From: VXYL01 sp963422285
GTDB taxonomy: Bacteria; Pseudomonadota; Gammaproteobacteria; Pseudomonadales; Azotimanducaceae
Length of the DNA: 64,000 nucleotides
Direction: 5' to 3'
NCBI GenBank assembly: GCA_963422285.2
Contig: CAXXJO010000002.1
Coordinates: 868,001 to 932,000, forward strand
Shown: piece by piece, positions 1 through 9,788 of the stretch
Layout: every line of letters starts with the position of its first letter
Numbering within the stretch: position 1 is the first letter of the stretch
Position numbers and translations under genes: made by a program
Notes under the pieces: generated by a model
What the model was told of the DNA's origin: nothing
The model's input: the letters and a program-made list of their open reading frames with translations, nothing else
Databases searched by the model: none

Positions 1-751
1 GGGTTGCCTGGTTCCAGTACAGCAAGCCCGGCCGGGTGGAAAGCATCAGTGCGTGTAGCTTGAGGCAGCTATGCTCGGCGACCTCTGCCAAGGTCTCGAA
101 GTCCCGGGCCAGAACGGCGCGGCGGACGATGTCGAAATCCGCTGGCGCGGATTCGATCCAACCCCGGTAGAACGGCGAGGTGTTGCGCGAGCGCTCCATG
201 CCAATGGTGGACGGCACCGGCTTGGCGTCTTGCGAAGTCAGCGCGATGGCCACCTCGAGCGGCCAAGAGTTCTTGTCCAGCAAGGACGCCGCGCTCCATT
301 CCCCGTCTCCTGCTTCGAGGGTGGCGAAACCGCCGAAGATGGAGCGCGCCGCGGAAGCGGAACCTTTGCGCGCCCAAACGGAACGGACCGCCGGCGACAG
401 GCCCAGCCCGAACGCGCCATCGACGGCAGCGACCAGAGCAGCGAATCCCGACGCCGACGAGGCGAGCCCGGCGCCGGTGGGAAAGTCGTTGCGGGTATGC
501 ACGACAATCGGCGGCAGATCGAAGGCGGCGCGCATTCGGGCCAGGAAGCCGAGCGCCTTGGCATCCGCCACCAGCCGGCCGTTGAGGCGAACCTCGTCCC
601 CGTCGCCGGCACGGAGCGCTACCCGCGTGTACGTGGAAAGCGCATCCAGGGTGATCGACAGCGATGGCGTTGCCGGCACGTTGCCGGCGCCCGGCTGCTT
701 GCCCCAGTATTTGACAAGGGCGATGTTGGGGTGGCCGACGGCCGTGGTCAC
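1..751 (-). CDS. mvaD: Diphosphomevalonate decarboxylase, 3' end cut by window edge
   Basis: ATP-dependent decarboxylation of mevalonate diphosphate to isopentenyl diphosphate, the last step of the classical mevalonate pathway, in the cytoplasm. About 250 residues are visible of a usual 320-330; the C-terminus lies beyond position 1. The N-terminus reads HPNIALVKYWGKQ, the family hallmark, followed near residue 95 by the GHMP-type loop NDFPTGAGLASSASGFAAL. Towards the edge the stretch LKLHALMLSTRPGLLYW also matches the family. The start is a GTG at 751 preceded by AGGAA at a spacing of 8; it opens directly on the conserved N-terminus. It is divergent from the broken DUF3565 gene (84 bp apart). 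A mevalonate-pathway enzyme is uncommon in proteobacteria, which normally use the MEP pathway; no other pathway gene is in the window. Confidence 0.88.
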   Translation of the reverse strand, partial: MTTAVGHPNIALVKYWGKQPGAGNVPATPSLSITLDALSTYTRVALRAGDGDEVRLNGRLVADAKALGFLARMRAAFDLPPIVVHTRNDFPTGAGLASSASGFAALVAAVDGAFGLGLSPAVRSVWARKGSASAARSIFGGFATLEAGDGEWSAASLLDKNSWPLEVAIALTSQDAKPVPSTIGMERSRNTSPFYRGWIESAPADFDIVRRAVLARDFETLAEVAEHSCLKLHALMLSTRPGLLYWNQAT

Positions 752-834
752 GGGAGCGTTTCCTGGACGCGGACGCAATCAGCGGGCAGCCTATCACGGC
801 AAGGACCAGCATTCCGAGCGAGGTACGCTGGGGC

Positions 835-1333
835 ATGAAGCGCGCGATCATCGACTTCCATCTCGACGCCGCCGGCGATTGGGTGGCCGTGCTCGATTGC
901 GGCCACGGCCAGCATGTGCGCCAGCGCCCGCCGTTCGTGAACCGTCCGCGCTGCGGGCCGCGACACGATGCTCGGCGCCGCCCTCGACTGCGTACGCTGC
1001 AAGCGCATGGAACGGCCCGCCGGGCTCGCCGCCTATCGCCGCACACGGGAGTTCGGCGAGACCACCTTGCCGGCCGGCGCTGGCCGCCGATCATGTCACC
1101 AAACGCGGCGTTCGGGGCGCATCCATGTGCTGGCCGGAGCGCTGCGCTACCAAGTGGGCGCGCCGGTGAATCGGCAGTTCCGCCTCGATCTCGGCACGAG
1201 CGGCATCAGCGTTCCCGAAATGCCCCATCGGGCAGCGCCCGCAGGCGACCTGGACAACGGCCCGAACAGCAGCGACGAAGAAGCGAAGGCGGGCGCCGGG
1301 CGCTTCTTCGCCGAGTTCTGGCGGCGGCCTTGA
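835..1333 (+). pseudogene. Broken DUF3565-DUF1971 fusion protein
   Basis: The intact form would carry an N-terminal DUF3565 domain (AIIDFHLDAAGDWVAVLDCG, then CGHGQHVR and later DCVRCKRMERP) and a C-terminal DUF1971 cupin-like domain (GRIHVLAGALRYQV, EMPHR, FFAEFWRRP) like that found N-terminal in some TehB proteins. Both domains are recognisable but spread over frames: frame 1 from 835 to about 945, frame 2 from about 950 to 1075, frame 3 from about 1075 to 1115 (ADHVTKRGV) and frame 2 again to the stop at 1333. At least three indels are needed to restore one frame, two of them close together and compensating. Function of both domains is unknown. Either a true pseudogene or indel errors in the assembly. 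Confidence 0.7.
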
Positions 1334-1366
1334 ACGCGGGGCGGTGCCTGCTAATCGCCGGTGCCG

Positions 1367-2812
1367 TCAGCGGTACGCCGGAGGCGGCGTGAAGGCGAAT
1401 CCTTCCTGTTCCAGCAGCTTGGCGATGCCGATGGTGACGAGATCGCCGTACTCCGGGCCGACGATCTGAACGCCGACGGGCAGGCCAGCATCGTCCGGGC
1501 CGGTGGGGATCACCGTGGCCGGCAGGTAGGCGACGCTGGCGAGACCGGCCCAGAACACCTGGTCGAAGTACGGCACCTGCTCGCCATTGACCACGACCGT
1601 GCGCTGGCCGAAGGGCCGGTGGTCGTGGGGAAACGCCGAAGTGGCCATGACCGGCGCGATCAGGGCGTCGTAGTTCTCGAAGAACTCGTGCCAGCGCCAG
1701 CGCAGGCGGGTGCGCTGCTCGTTGTGCGCCGTCCATTCGCGGAAGCGGGCCACTTGGGCGCGCTCGATGACGGCGCCGAGGCTGGCGTCGTCCGGGTCCA
1801 GTTCCTCCACCCGGCGGGCGATCTCGCGGTAGCGCTCCTCGGGTAGCCGCGCCGACATGGTGGCCTGCAGCAGGCTTTGGTAGACGATGTGCGAATGCCG
1901 GGCATCCACTGGGCGGGCGTCGAAGTCCACCGTCGCGCCGAGGCTGCTGAGGGTCTCGGCCGCCGCGTCCACGCGCACTGCCACGGATGCATCCACCCGC
2001 GCCATGTCGTCGTCGCGCCAGACCGCCACCTTCAGTTCGCCTGCTGGCTTGTCGAGTTCCGGCAGATCGAGTGCCAAGCCCCGGGCAGCGATTTCGTCCG
2101 GCCCCGCCATGATCCGAACAGCGATGTCGATATCCGACGCCGAACGCGCCAAGGGACCGATCACGGAGATGTCCGAAGGGCTCAGGATTCCCGGCATGGC
2201 ATGGCCCCGCGGCGGCAACAGATTCCAGGTGGGCTTGTGGCCGAAGACGCCGCAGAAGTGCGCCGGGTTGCGGATGGAGCCGCCGATGTCGGAGCCGGTC
2301 TCCAAGCCCGTGAGGCCGGCCGCCAAGGCCGCTGCGGAACCGCCTGACGAACCACCGGGCGTACAGGTCGGATTCCAGGGGTTGTTGGTGGTGCCGTAGA
2401 TGTCGTTGTAGCTCTGGAAATCCGACAGCATCAGCGGCACGTTGGTCTTGCCGAACACCACCGCGCCGGCGTTCTTCAGCCGCGTCACGGCCAAGGCGTC
2501 CTTGGCGGCGACATTGTCCTTGAGATCGGGCAGGCCCCAGGTGGTGGGCGTGCCGGCCACATCGTAGGACTCCTTGACCGTCATCGGCACGCCGTGCAGC
2601 GGCCCCCAGTGCTCGTCCCGGGCGAGCGCCGCGTCCGCGGCCTGGGCGCGGTCCATGGCTTCGTCGCGGATCTGCACGATGATCGCGTTCAGGTTCGGAT
2701 TGAAGCGATCCACGCGATCGAGATAGAACGCCAGCAGCTCGGCGCTGCCGACCTCCTTGGCCCTGATCTTGCGCGCCAGTTCGGTAGCGCTGGCAAATGC
2801 CGGTTCTGTCAT
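1367..2812 (-). CDS. Amidase (amidase signature family)
   Basis: 481-residue enzyme of the amidase signature (AS) family, hydrolysing amide bonds in a substrate that cannot be named from sequence. The Lys-cisSer-Ser triad is visible: Lys80 in VPMTVKES, Ser155 in the GGSSGGS loop (153-159) and Ser179 in SDIGGSIRNPAHFCG, with the family spacing of 24 between the two serines. Full length for the family, no signal peptide, so cytoplasmic. It sits 60 bp upstream of the NIPSNAP gene's stop on the opposite side of a short gap; both are on the minus strand, with the NIPSNAP gene first in transcription order, so they may share a transcript. GatA is unlikely because there is no neighbouring gatB/gatC. 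Confidence 0.9.
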   Translation of the reverse strand: MTEPAFASATELARKIRAKEVGSAELLAFYLDRVDRFNPNLNAIIVQIRDEAMDRAQAADAALARDEHWGPLHGVPMTVKESYDVAGTPTTWGLPDLKDNVAAKDALAVTRLKNAGAVVFGKTNVPLMLSDFQSYNDIYGTTNNPWNPTCTPGGSSGGSAAALAAGLTGLETGSDIGGSIRNPAHFCGVFGHKPTWNLLPPRGHAMPGILSPSDISVIGPLARSASDIDIAVRIMAGPDEIAARGLALDLPELDKPAGELKVAVWRDDDMARVDASVAVRVDAAAETLSSLGATVDFDARPVDARHSHIVYQSLLQATMSARLPEERYREIARRVEELDPDDASLGAVIERAQVARFREWTAHNEQRTRLRWRWHEFFENYDALIAPVMATSAFPHDHRPFGQRTVVVNGEQVPYFDQVFWAGLASVAYLPATVIPTGPDDAGLPVGVQIVGPEYGDLVTIGIAKLLEQEGFAFTPPPAYR

Positions 2813-2872
2813 GGGCTGCCCCTTGTCTTCTCGATTCGTCTTCGTCTTGCCGGACCGTCTGCAGAGCGCTTT

Positions 2873-3187
2873 TCAGCTAACCACCGAACGCGGCGTCGGC
2901 ACGATGCGGGTGACGTCGATGTCCGGCTCCATCAGCTCGCGAACCCGCGGCGCGATGTCGTTCTTCCAGGTGTCGTTCTGGTAGACGGCCTCGTAGAGCC
3001 GTTCGCGCTCCTGCTCCGAGGCGAAGCGCCGCATCCACACGTAGGTGGTTTCGTCCTCGCCGCGGAAGCTGCCGGCGATCACCATGCCCTTCGCCACTTG
3101 GAACGGGATGATGGTGCCCTCCATGAACGCCACCCATTCGTCCATGCGGCCGTCCTGGATTCGATATCGCCTCAGTTCGTAGAACAT
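2873..3187 (-). CDS. NIPSNAP family protein
   Basis: 104-residue protein of the NIPSNAP (dimeric alpha/beta-barrel) family. It starts MFYELRRYRIQDGRMDEW and carries the typical YVWMRRFASEQERERLYEAVYQ segment. The start at 3187 is preferred over longer upstream starts because it opens on the conserved strand and has GAGG seven bases upstream within a purine-rich run. Bacterial members are often next to catabolic enzymes but their reaction is not known. It precedes the amidase gene on the same strand and is divergent from the CoA-transferase at 3338. Confidence 0.8.
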   Translation of the reverse strand: MFYELRRYRIQDGRMDEWVAFMEGTIIPFQVAKGMVIAGSFRGEDETTYVWMRRFASEQERERLYEAVYQNDTWKNDIAPRVRELMEPDIDVTRIVPTPRSVVS

Positions 3188-3337
3188 CTCCTTTCCTCGC
3201 CGTGTGCCCGTGAAGCGGCGTTTATACCCGATGCCGTGTCCTTTTGGAATGCGCCCGTTGTCGGCACCGCGCAGGTCTATGCTACTGTCTCCGTCGCGGA
3301 TGCGGCGCGGATGCGTCGGCAAGCGAGGAGGCGGGCG

Positions 3338-4552
3338 ATGGCGGCATTGGACGGCATGCGGATTCTGGACATGACCCAGTGGGAGGCCGGCACCTGCTGC
3401 ACCCAGAGCCTCGCCTTGCTAGGCGCGGACGTGGTGAAGGTGGAGCGGCCTGAGGTGGGCGACCCTGGCCGCGGACGGGCACGGGACTTGCCGGCAGACG
3501 CCGAGTACTTCGTCAACTGGAACAGCAACAAGCGCAGCATCACCCTGCACCTGGACACGCCGGCAGGCCGGGCGCTGCTACTGAAGATGGCGCCGCACTA
3601 CGACGTGTTCGTGGAGAACTACGGGCCCGGCGTGGTGGAGAAGCTCGACATCGGCTACGACGTCATGCGCGAGATCCACCCGCAGATCATCTACGTGCGC
3701 ATCAAGGGCTTTGGCACCAGCGGCCCCTACGCCCGCTACAAGTGCATGGACATGGTGGCCCAGGCCGCCGCCGGGGCGTTCTCCATCACCGGCGAGCCGG
3801 ACGGGCCGCCCATGCGCCCAGGCCCCACCATGGGCGATGCCGGCACCGGCATGCAGGCGGCGCTGGCGATTGCCGCGGCCTGGGCGCAGAAACAGCGCGA
3901 AGGCGTTGGCCAGCTCATCGAGTTCTCCATGCAAGAAGCGATGACCTACTACTTACGCACCGCGGTGGCACGCACCGGCTTCGGTGCCGCGCCGACGCCG
4001 CGCACCGGCAACGGCGACAACCCGTTCGTGTCGCTGTACCCATGCCGCGGCGGCGGCAGCAACGACTACGTGTTCGTCATGGCGGTGAACCCGCGCATGT
4101 GGGCGGGGGTGTGCCGCGCCATCGGCAAGCCTGATCTGCTCGCCGACGACCGCTTCCGGACACCGGCGACCCGGCAAGCGAATCAGCACTTGCTGCGCGC
4201 CGAAATCGAGACCTGGACGCGAAGCCGGAGCAAAGCGGAAGCGATGACGGCTTTGGCCGAGGCCGGGGTGTGCGCCAGCCAGGTCTTCGAGACCCATGAT
4301 CTGTTCACGGACCCGCACCTGCTCGCCCGCGGCTTCGTCCACGAGCTCCGCCACCCCGAGCACGGCGACATCCGCCTGCTCGGCTGGCCGGCGCGCATGT
4401 CCAAGAGCCGGGTGGACATCCGCGCCGCGCCGCTGCTCGGCGAGCACACCGACGAAGTGCTGGCCGATGACCTCGGCCTAGGCCAGGACGACATCGCGGC
4501 CCTGCGCGAACAGGGGACCATCGGGCGAGAGCGGGAGGATCGGGCGCAGTAG
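3338..4552 (+). CDS. CaiB/BaiF family CoA-transferase
   Basis: 404-residue class III CoA-transferase, moving CoA between a CoA thioester and a free carboxylic acid. Sequence opens MAALDGMRILDMTQWEAGTC, continues with LLGADVVKVERPEVGDPGR (CoA-binding N-terminal Rossmann part) and the NWNSNKRSITLHL block; the GFGTSGPYA motif and MDMVAQAAAG, where the conserved Asp that carries the acyl group in characterised members is expected, follow. Start ATG 3338 has GAGGAG seven bases upstream; the reading frame is open much further upstream but without homology. Substrate unknown. A second family member lies at 40009-41289; the two are clearly different sequences, not a recent duplication. Confidence 0.9.
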   Translation: MAALDGMRILDMTQWEAGTCCTQSLALLGADVVKVERPEVGDPGRGRARDLPADAEYFVNWNSNKRSITLHLDTPAGRALLLKMAPHYDVFVENYGPGVVEKLDIGYDVMREIHPQIIYVRIKGFGTSGPYARYKCMDMVAQAAAGAFSITGEPDGPPMRPGPTMGDAGTGMQAALAIAAAWAQKQREGVGQLIEFSMQEAMTYYLRTAVARTGFGAAPTPRTGNGDNPFVSLYPCRGGGSNDYVFVMAVNPRMWAGVCRAIGKPDLLADDRFRTPATRQANQHLLRAEIETWTRSRSKAEAMTALAEAGVCASQVFETHDLFTDPHLLARGFVHELRHPEHGDIRLLGWPARMSKSRVDIRAAPLLGEHTDEVLADDLGLGQDDIAALREQGTIGREREDRAQ

Positions 4553-4865
4553 CGCGGCGATCGAACGGCGCATTGCGGCACCCCGCACGGCCAAATCCGG
4601 ACCGCCGGGTTCGAGTTTCGCGGGACTTGGCCGCATCCGACCCGGCTGCCTGCTCGCTGTTCAAGCGCGCAGACGCCGAACGGCTTGCCAATGCAACCCG
4701 CGCCGCACGGTTCGTGCCGCAGGCCAGGGCCAGCTTCGGGCTCCGCGTCAAGGCCGACCGGTTCGATCCTTGCACGAATTTTCGCCGTTTTGCGCGAGGC
4801 GGATGTCGGCAGCGATGCCTAGAGAACCGGCCTGCCTCAGCCTGCTGCTCGGCAGCCCCGACACA
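4553..4865. other. Non-coding gap between convergent genes
   Basis: About 310 bases between the 3' ends of the CoA-transferase and the UGSC selenoprotein. Open frames here have no recognisable product. I see no hairpin with a T-run and no tRNA fold. Confidence 0.5.
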
Positions 4866-5390
4866 TCACCAGGCGAGGATGCCGACGCCCTGCGCGAACG
4901 CCGAACGCGCCCGCGCTCGCAGTTCCGAGACGGTGCGGCTGCCGATAGGGTGGTCCACCATCGCGAACGGATAGTCCGGCACGCCGAGAGCGCGGGCGAT
5001 GTTGCGGCCCGTGGGCTCGAATGGATGAGTGCAGATCACCAGCGCCGGCTTGCCGAGTTGTTCGAAGGAGATGCCGTCATGCACACTGCACGTTGAACAG
5101 CTCCCTCAGTCGCCCACCGCCGTGATCAGGAAGTCGGCGTCCTCGGCGAGCTGGCGGTGATGTTCCGGCAGCGCTGGTCGGCCAGCGTTGCGCTTGTCGA
5201 TGAAGCAGGCCTCGCGACAGCCGAATTCGTCGGCGAAGAGGGCGGCGGTTTCGCGCAGCAGCACGTCTGCGTTGGCCTTGCCGTTGGACAGCAGGGCGAT
5301 CCTCAGACCGGCGAGGTCCGCCAGCCGCGGTGCCACGGTGCGGTTCGTCGAACCGCCCCGGCCGCCCGGGTCCACCAAGGTAATCGTCAT
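4866..5390 (-). CDS. UGSC family selenoprotein (in-frame UGA = selenocysteine)
   Basis: 174-residue protein when the UGA at 5108-5106 is read through. Upstream half (residues 1-94) ends AEDADFLITAVGD; then comes UGA and GSCSTCSVHDGISFEQ in exactly the same frame, and the rest runs to 4866. The resulting D-U-G-S-C-S-T-C-S-V-H-D is the motif that names the UGSC family, whose members have Sec or Cys at this place. The second half contains PALVICTHPFEPTGRNIARALG and VDHPIG, also family-like. The two halves would appear as two small genes to an automatic caller. A CXXC-like pair with the Sec suggests redox chemistry, but the family's reaction is unknown. Start ATG 5390 follows AAGGAGG closely. It is second in a unit with the gene at 5446-6495, 55 bp apart. 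Confidence 0.85.
5078..5108 (-). promoter_or_regulatory. Putative bacterial SECIS hairpin next to the UGA codon
   Basis: Reading the minus strand, the UGA is 5108-5106. A six-pair stem (5092-5087 with 5083-5078: CGTGCA against TGCATG, one G-U pair) closes a GTG loop located 20-22 bases after the UGA. Known bacterial SECIS elements lie inside the coding sequence just after the UGA, with a small apical loop carrying a G in its first two positions at about 16-37 bases; this hairpin fits. No folding energy was computed. Confidence 0.55.
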
Positions 5391-5403
5391 CCTTTGCCTC
5401 CTT

Positions 5404-5439
5404 TCAGTTGATGTCTCAGTTGATGTCTCAGTTGCTGTC
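5404..5439. repeat. Three tandem 12-bp repeats between operon genes
   Basis: Three head-to-tail copies of TCAGTTGATGTC (the third with one mismatch, GCTGTC) fill the 55-bp gap between the 5446-6495 gene and the selenoprotein gene, ending just before the selenoprotein's ribosome binding site. On the coding strand each copy contains a TGA. Function unknown; could be a slippage product. Confidence 0.85.
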
Positions 5440-5445
5440 AGCCAA

Positions 5446-6495
5446 TCAACAGTCGATGCAGACGCCGATGGGCTTGGACTGCATCACCGAGCCCCGGGTT
5501 CGGCTCCAGGACGGGATGAACGCCGAATGGCCGCCGGCGTCGCCGCCCGCCACCGTGACCAGGATGTCCTCCGCCCCGAAACCACGGTGCATATCCACCG
5601 TGCCTTGGCGTTCGTGCTCGCGCGGAACATACTTTTTCACTCGGCGCATGGCGGCGACGGTCTGCTTCGCATGGTCGAACAGATACTGCTTGACGTCCGC
5701 TTTCGTCCAGCCGGTGCTGGCGACGATGTCGGCATGTTCGGGCGACAGCACCACCACGGACTGGCCGATGGTGATGCAGCCGAGACTGGCCATGGAGTCG
5801 GCGATGCAGTCCAGGATGGGCTCGGGCGCATTGCCACCGTGGTTCTCGACGTTGCAGAAGCCCGCGCCGGCGAACACGGTGACGCTGGAGATGTCCTCGC
5901 CGTAGCCGAGTTCCACATGCAGCGGTTCCCAGGGAGTGCGCTCCGCGCGTTCGGCGATGCACGAGCAGTACTTGCCGGGGTGGCCTTGGGTGGACTGGTC
6001 CGAAACGCCCGGGATCATCTCGAAGACATTCATCACGATCAGCCGCATGGCTCGGCCGATGGTGGCGTTGGCGCGGTTGCCCGGGCCGAAGACGTTGCCG
6101 GCGGCGTTCATGCCGATGTCGCGCACCACCGGGCCGGAGACGATCAGCAGCGGTGCCGAGCCGCCGGTGCTGGCTGTCGAGGCATGGAAGTTGTACTCCG
6201 GCCCGTTGGCGGCTTCCAGGGCAGCGACGAGCACCGGGAAGTACTCGGGCAGGCAGCCGGCCATCACCGCGTTCACCGCCGCCGCCAGCACGGTGCATTC
6301 GCGACCGGTGGTGGGGTGGCCGGCAAGCATCGTTTCCGGCGGCCGGCCCTCCAGCGCCAGCATGGCCTCCACCCGCGACTGCTCGGGCGGCACCACCGGC
6401 AGGCCATCGCTCCAGCCGCGCTCGTAGCAGGCATCGATGGCCCCGAGGACGTCGTCCTCGACCTCCACCGTCCTTGCGAGATCGTCGATGGGCAT
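5446..6495 (-). CDS. Uncharacterised protein upstream of the UGSC selenoprotein
   Basis: 349-residue protein with no catalytic family I can name. Visible landmarks: GWSDGLPVVPPEQSRVEAML near residue 30, a segment HPTTGRECTVLAAAVNAVMAG and PEYFPVLVAALEAA, a glycine-rich core GNVFGPGNRANATIGRAMR, then VFEMIPGVSDQ and GHPGKYCSCIAE; the last residues are GVCIDC, giving a terminal CXXC-like pair. Several cysteines (CSC, CIDC) hint at a thiol function. Start ATG 6495 is chosen because GAGGAG lies seven bases upstream. No signal peptide or membrane segment. From memory, this type of protein recurs beside UGSC proteins; the neighbourhood here supports a joint role but I cannot state a reaction. Confidence 0.75.
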   Translation of the reverse strand: MPIDDLARTVEVEDDVLGAIDACYERGWSDGLPVVPPEQSRVEAMLALEGRPPETMLAGHPTTGRECTVLAAAVNAVMAGCLPEYFPVLVAALEAANGPEYNFHASTASTGGSAPLLIVSGPVVRDIGMNAAGNVFGPGNRANATIGRAMRLIVMNVFEMIPGVSDQSTQGHPGKYCSCIAERAERTPWEPLHVELGYGEDISSVTVFAGAGFCNVENHGGNAPEPILDCIADSMASLGCITIGQSVVVLSPEHADIVASTGWTKADVKQYLFDHAKQTVAAMRRVKKYVPREHERQGTVDMHRGFGAEDILVTVAGGDAGGHSAFIPSWSRTRGSVMQSKPIGVCIDC

Positions 6496-6564
6496 AGCCG
6501 TTCTCCTCGCCCCAAGCATACCTTACGGCGGCATGGCGGCGACGTGCCGGTCGCCGCGATATGC

Positions 6565-7275
6565 CTACGGCTGGCCTTCGTCGCGCTCTTCGAGAAGCGC
6601 CTCGAGTTCGGCTATTGCCCGGCAGCGCGTTTGGCGCGAATAAAGCTGGACAGATCCAAGCATCGGCGGCCGCAGCCGAATCTCTCCACCTCGATCGCTT
6701 GCGGTAGAAGATGTTCGTAGTCGCCGCTACCGGCGATCTCGCCAAGCAGGTCGATATCGCCAATGGCAGTGGGTGAAGTCGAGGCCGCGTTCCAGGGTCG
6801 CTTCGGACCAGTCGAAGGGCAGGCTAGGCGGAGCGCCTCGCAAATAGGGCGCGTGGGGCCGCAACGCGGCGACTACTCTCTTCAAGTTGCGAGGACTTCT
6901 CGCGTAGACGAAGTCCACATCCTGGGCGAGTCGCGCCGAGCCGTGAACGCTTGCGGCCAGGCCGCCCACGATCACGCGTTCGACGCCGGAATCGCCGAAC
7001 GCCTGGATGATCGCCTCGAAATCGATCAACGTGCGCCCCGCGCGATGGGCTTCGACCGCCAATCGCTGCAAGGCGATCAGGTTTGCCATCCGTTCAGCTA
7101 CCGAACGTTGCAGGTTCTGGCGCACCAGCGTCCGATCGACATGGCGCTTGCAGGCCTCGATCGCTGAATCCGGTTCAATCTTCTCTGCCCTAATCGAAAC
7201 GCCCAGTCCCCGTTGCCTGCAGTGCAGCCGCTTCCACGCAGCCGTCGCAGCGATCCGCTCGCCCAAGCGCTGCAC
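6565..7275 (-). pseudogene. Broken nucleotidyltransferase (MNT/DUF6036-like) with fused upstream helix gene
   Basis: The recognisable core FEAIIQAFGDSGVERVIVGG, AASVHGSARLAQDVDFVYAR and RGAPPSLPFDWSEATLERG is the start of a minimal nucleotidyltransferase-like protein. After GLDFT (about 6775) the frame is lost; the expected continuation IGDIDLLGEIAGSGDYEHLL ... CLDLSSFIRAKRAAG is in another frame down to about 6637, and IAELEALLEERDEGQP in a third ends at 6565. A short internal piece (equivalent to RAKDLE) is also missing. Upstream, residues SAIEACKRHVDRTLVRQNL, normally a separate small protein in such cassettes, are now read into the same frame. Start position uncertain. Likely inactive. 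Confidence 0.65.
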
Positions 7276-7299
7276 AGCGAGTCCAGCCGCACGCCGATC

Positions 7300-7533
7300 T
7301 CACCGAGCGCGGTATGCGGGATCAACAGTTCGCAGTCGTTCAAGATAGGCCAAGCGGGCGTCGAGATCGCCATCGTGGGAATCGCCGACGCCAGCCCGAG
7401 CAAACGGGCCGCGCCGCCCCATGCGGTCGAACATCTCCGCCAGCGATTCAGGCGGCGCTTCGTCTTCCGCCTTGGCACTCGCCGCGGAGAAGCGCCGGAA
7501 GTAGCGACGTTGCTCCTGCGAAGGGCAATCCAT
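7300..7533 (-). CDS. Small hypothetical protein of the nucleotidyltransferase cassette
   Basis: 77-residue protein starting MDCPSQEQRRYFRRFSAA and containing PPESLAEMFDRMGRR and DGDLDARLAYLERL. I believe small proteins of this type precede nucleotidyltransferase genes in some genomes, which fits the position just upstream of the broken gene at 6565-7275, but no function is known. The start is picked inside a longer open frame because the sequence becomes protein-like there. It may itself be truncated. Confidence 0.4.
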   Translation of the reverse strand: MDCPSQEQRRYFRRFSAASAKAEDEAPPESLAEMFDRMGRRGPFARAGVGDSHDGDLDARLAYLERLRTVDPAYRAR

Positions 7534-7836
7534 GGCAGGGGCACCAGTCGCCAACTCGCAGCTGCCAAGAAGCGTCCACGCGCCCCGTAGCCGCTTAACG
7601 TTGCGGCTTGGCGCGAATAGTCCGCGTGTCGTGGTCGGGCACCTCGCCGAGCTGCGTCTGACCGCCTTCATGCATGCCATTGCGTAGGTCATGCCTGGAT
7701 TGTTCGCTGCTGGCGAATGGCAAATCGAGCCTCCTGCCTTGGTCGCGAAGTCTGCGGATGGCGCCAGCCATAGCCAACGAAGCGAGCCGCTGCTTAGACT
7801 ATACTCGTTGGCCTATCGACTCCGATGGATTCCGCC

Positions 7837-8142
7837 ATGTCCGACGCTGCCCGCTTGATGCAGTACGACGCCAACAAGAAGTCTGTCGCCGCCGCCTATG
7901 TGCTCTGGTTCTTCTTGGGCGGCCTCGGCGCACACCGGTTCTATTTGGGCGAGACGGGCACGGCCGTGGCGATTCTCCTCATCACGCTGGGATCGGTGGC
8001 CTTGATGGCCGCCATGATCGGCTTTTTCACGATCTGGGTCACGATCGTCTGGGTTCTGGTCGATGTCTTCCTCATTCCAGGCATCGCGCGCAAGTACAAC
8101 AGCGCGCTGGCGGCGCGTCTGGGTGCCGCGCCCGACGCCTAG
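7837..8142 (+). CDS. TM2 domain-containing membrane protein
   Basis: 101-residue inner-membrane protein. The TM2 signature is clear: AAYVLWFFLGGLGAHRFYLG followed by a second hydrophobic stretch (VALMAAMIGFFTIWVTIVWV) and DVFLIPG. Role of bacterial TM2 proteins is not established. ATG 7837 (MSDAARLMQYDANKKS) is preferred; an in-frame ATG 12 bases upstream is possible, and neither has a strong ribosome site. Ends 14 bp before the carboxylase beta subunit; shared transcription is possible but a functional link is not evident. Confidence 0.85.
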   Translation: MSDAARLMQYDANKKSVAAAYVLWFFLGGLGAHRFYLGETGTAVAILLITLGSVALMAAMIGFFTIWVTIVWVLVDVFLIPGIARKYNSALAARLGAAPDA

Positions 8143-8156
8143 CCGGGGTGCGCCCG

Positions 8157-9785
<1,629 letters not shown>

Positions 9786-9788
9786 CCC

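Noticed and set aside
69..1169. Several open frames over the mvaD and DUF3565 region
   Set aside because: The mvaD frame has clear motifs and no internal stops; the others are shadows.
4600..4790. GGTTCGA-type words that could belong to a tRNA
   Set aside because: No matching acceptor stem or anticodon arm could be built around them.
5106..5108. The UGA as a true stop splitting two small genes
   Set aside because: Both sides share the frame, and the residues around it match the UGSC motif; the downstream half has no ribosome site of its own.
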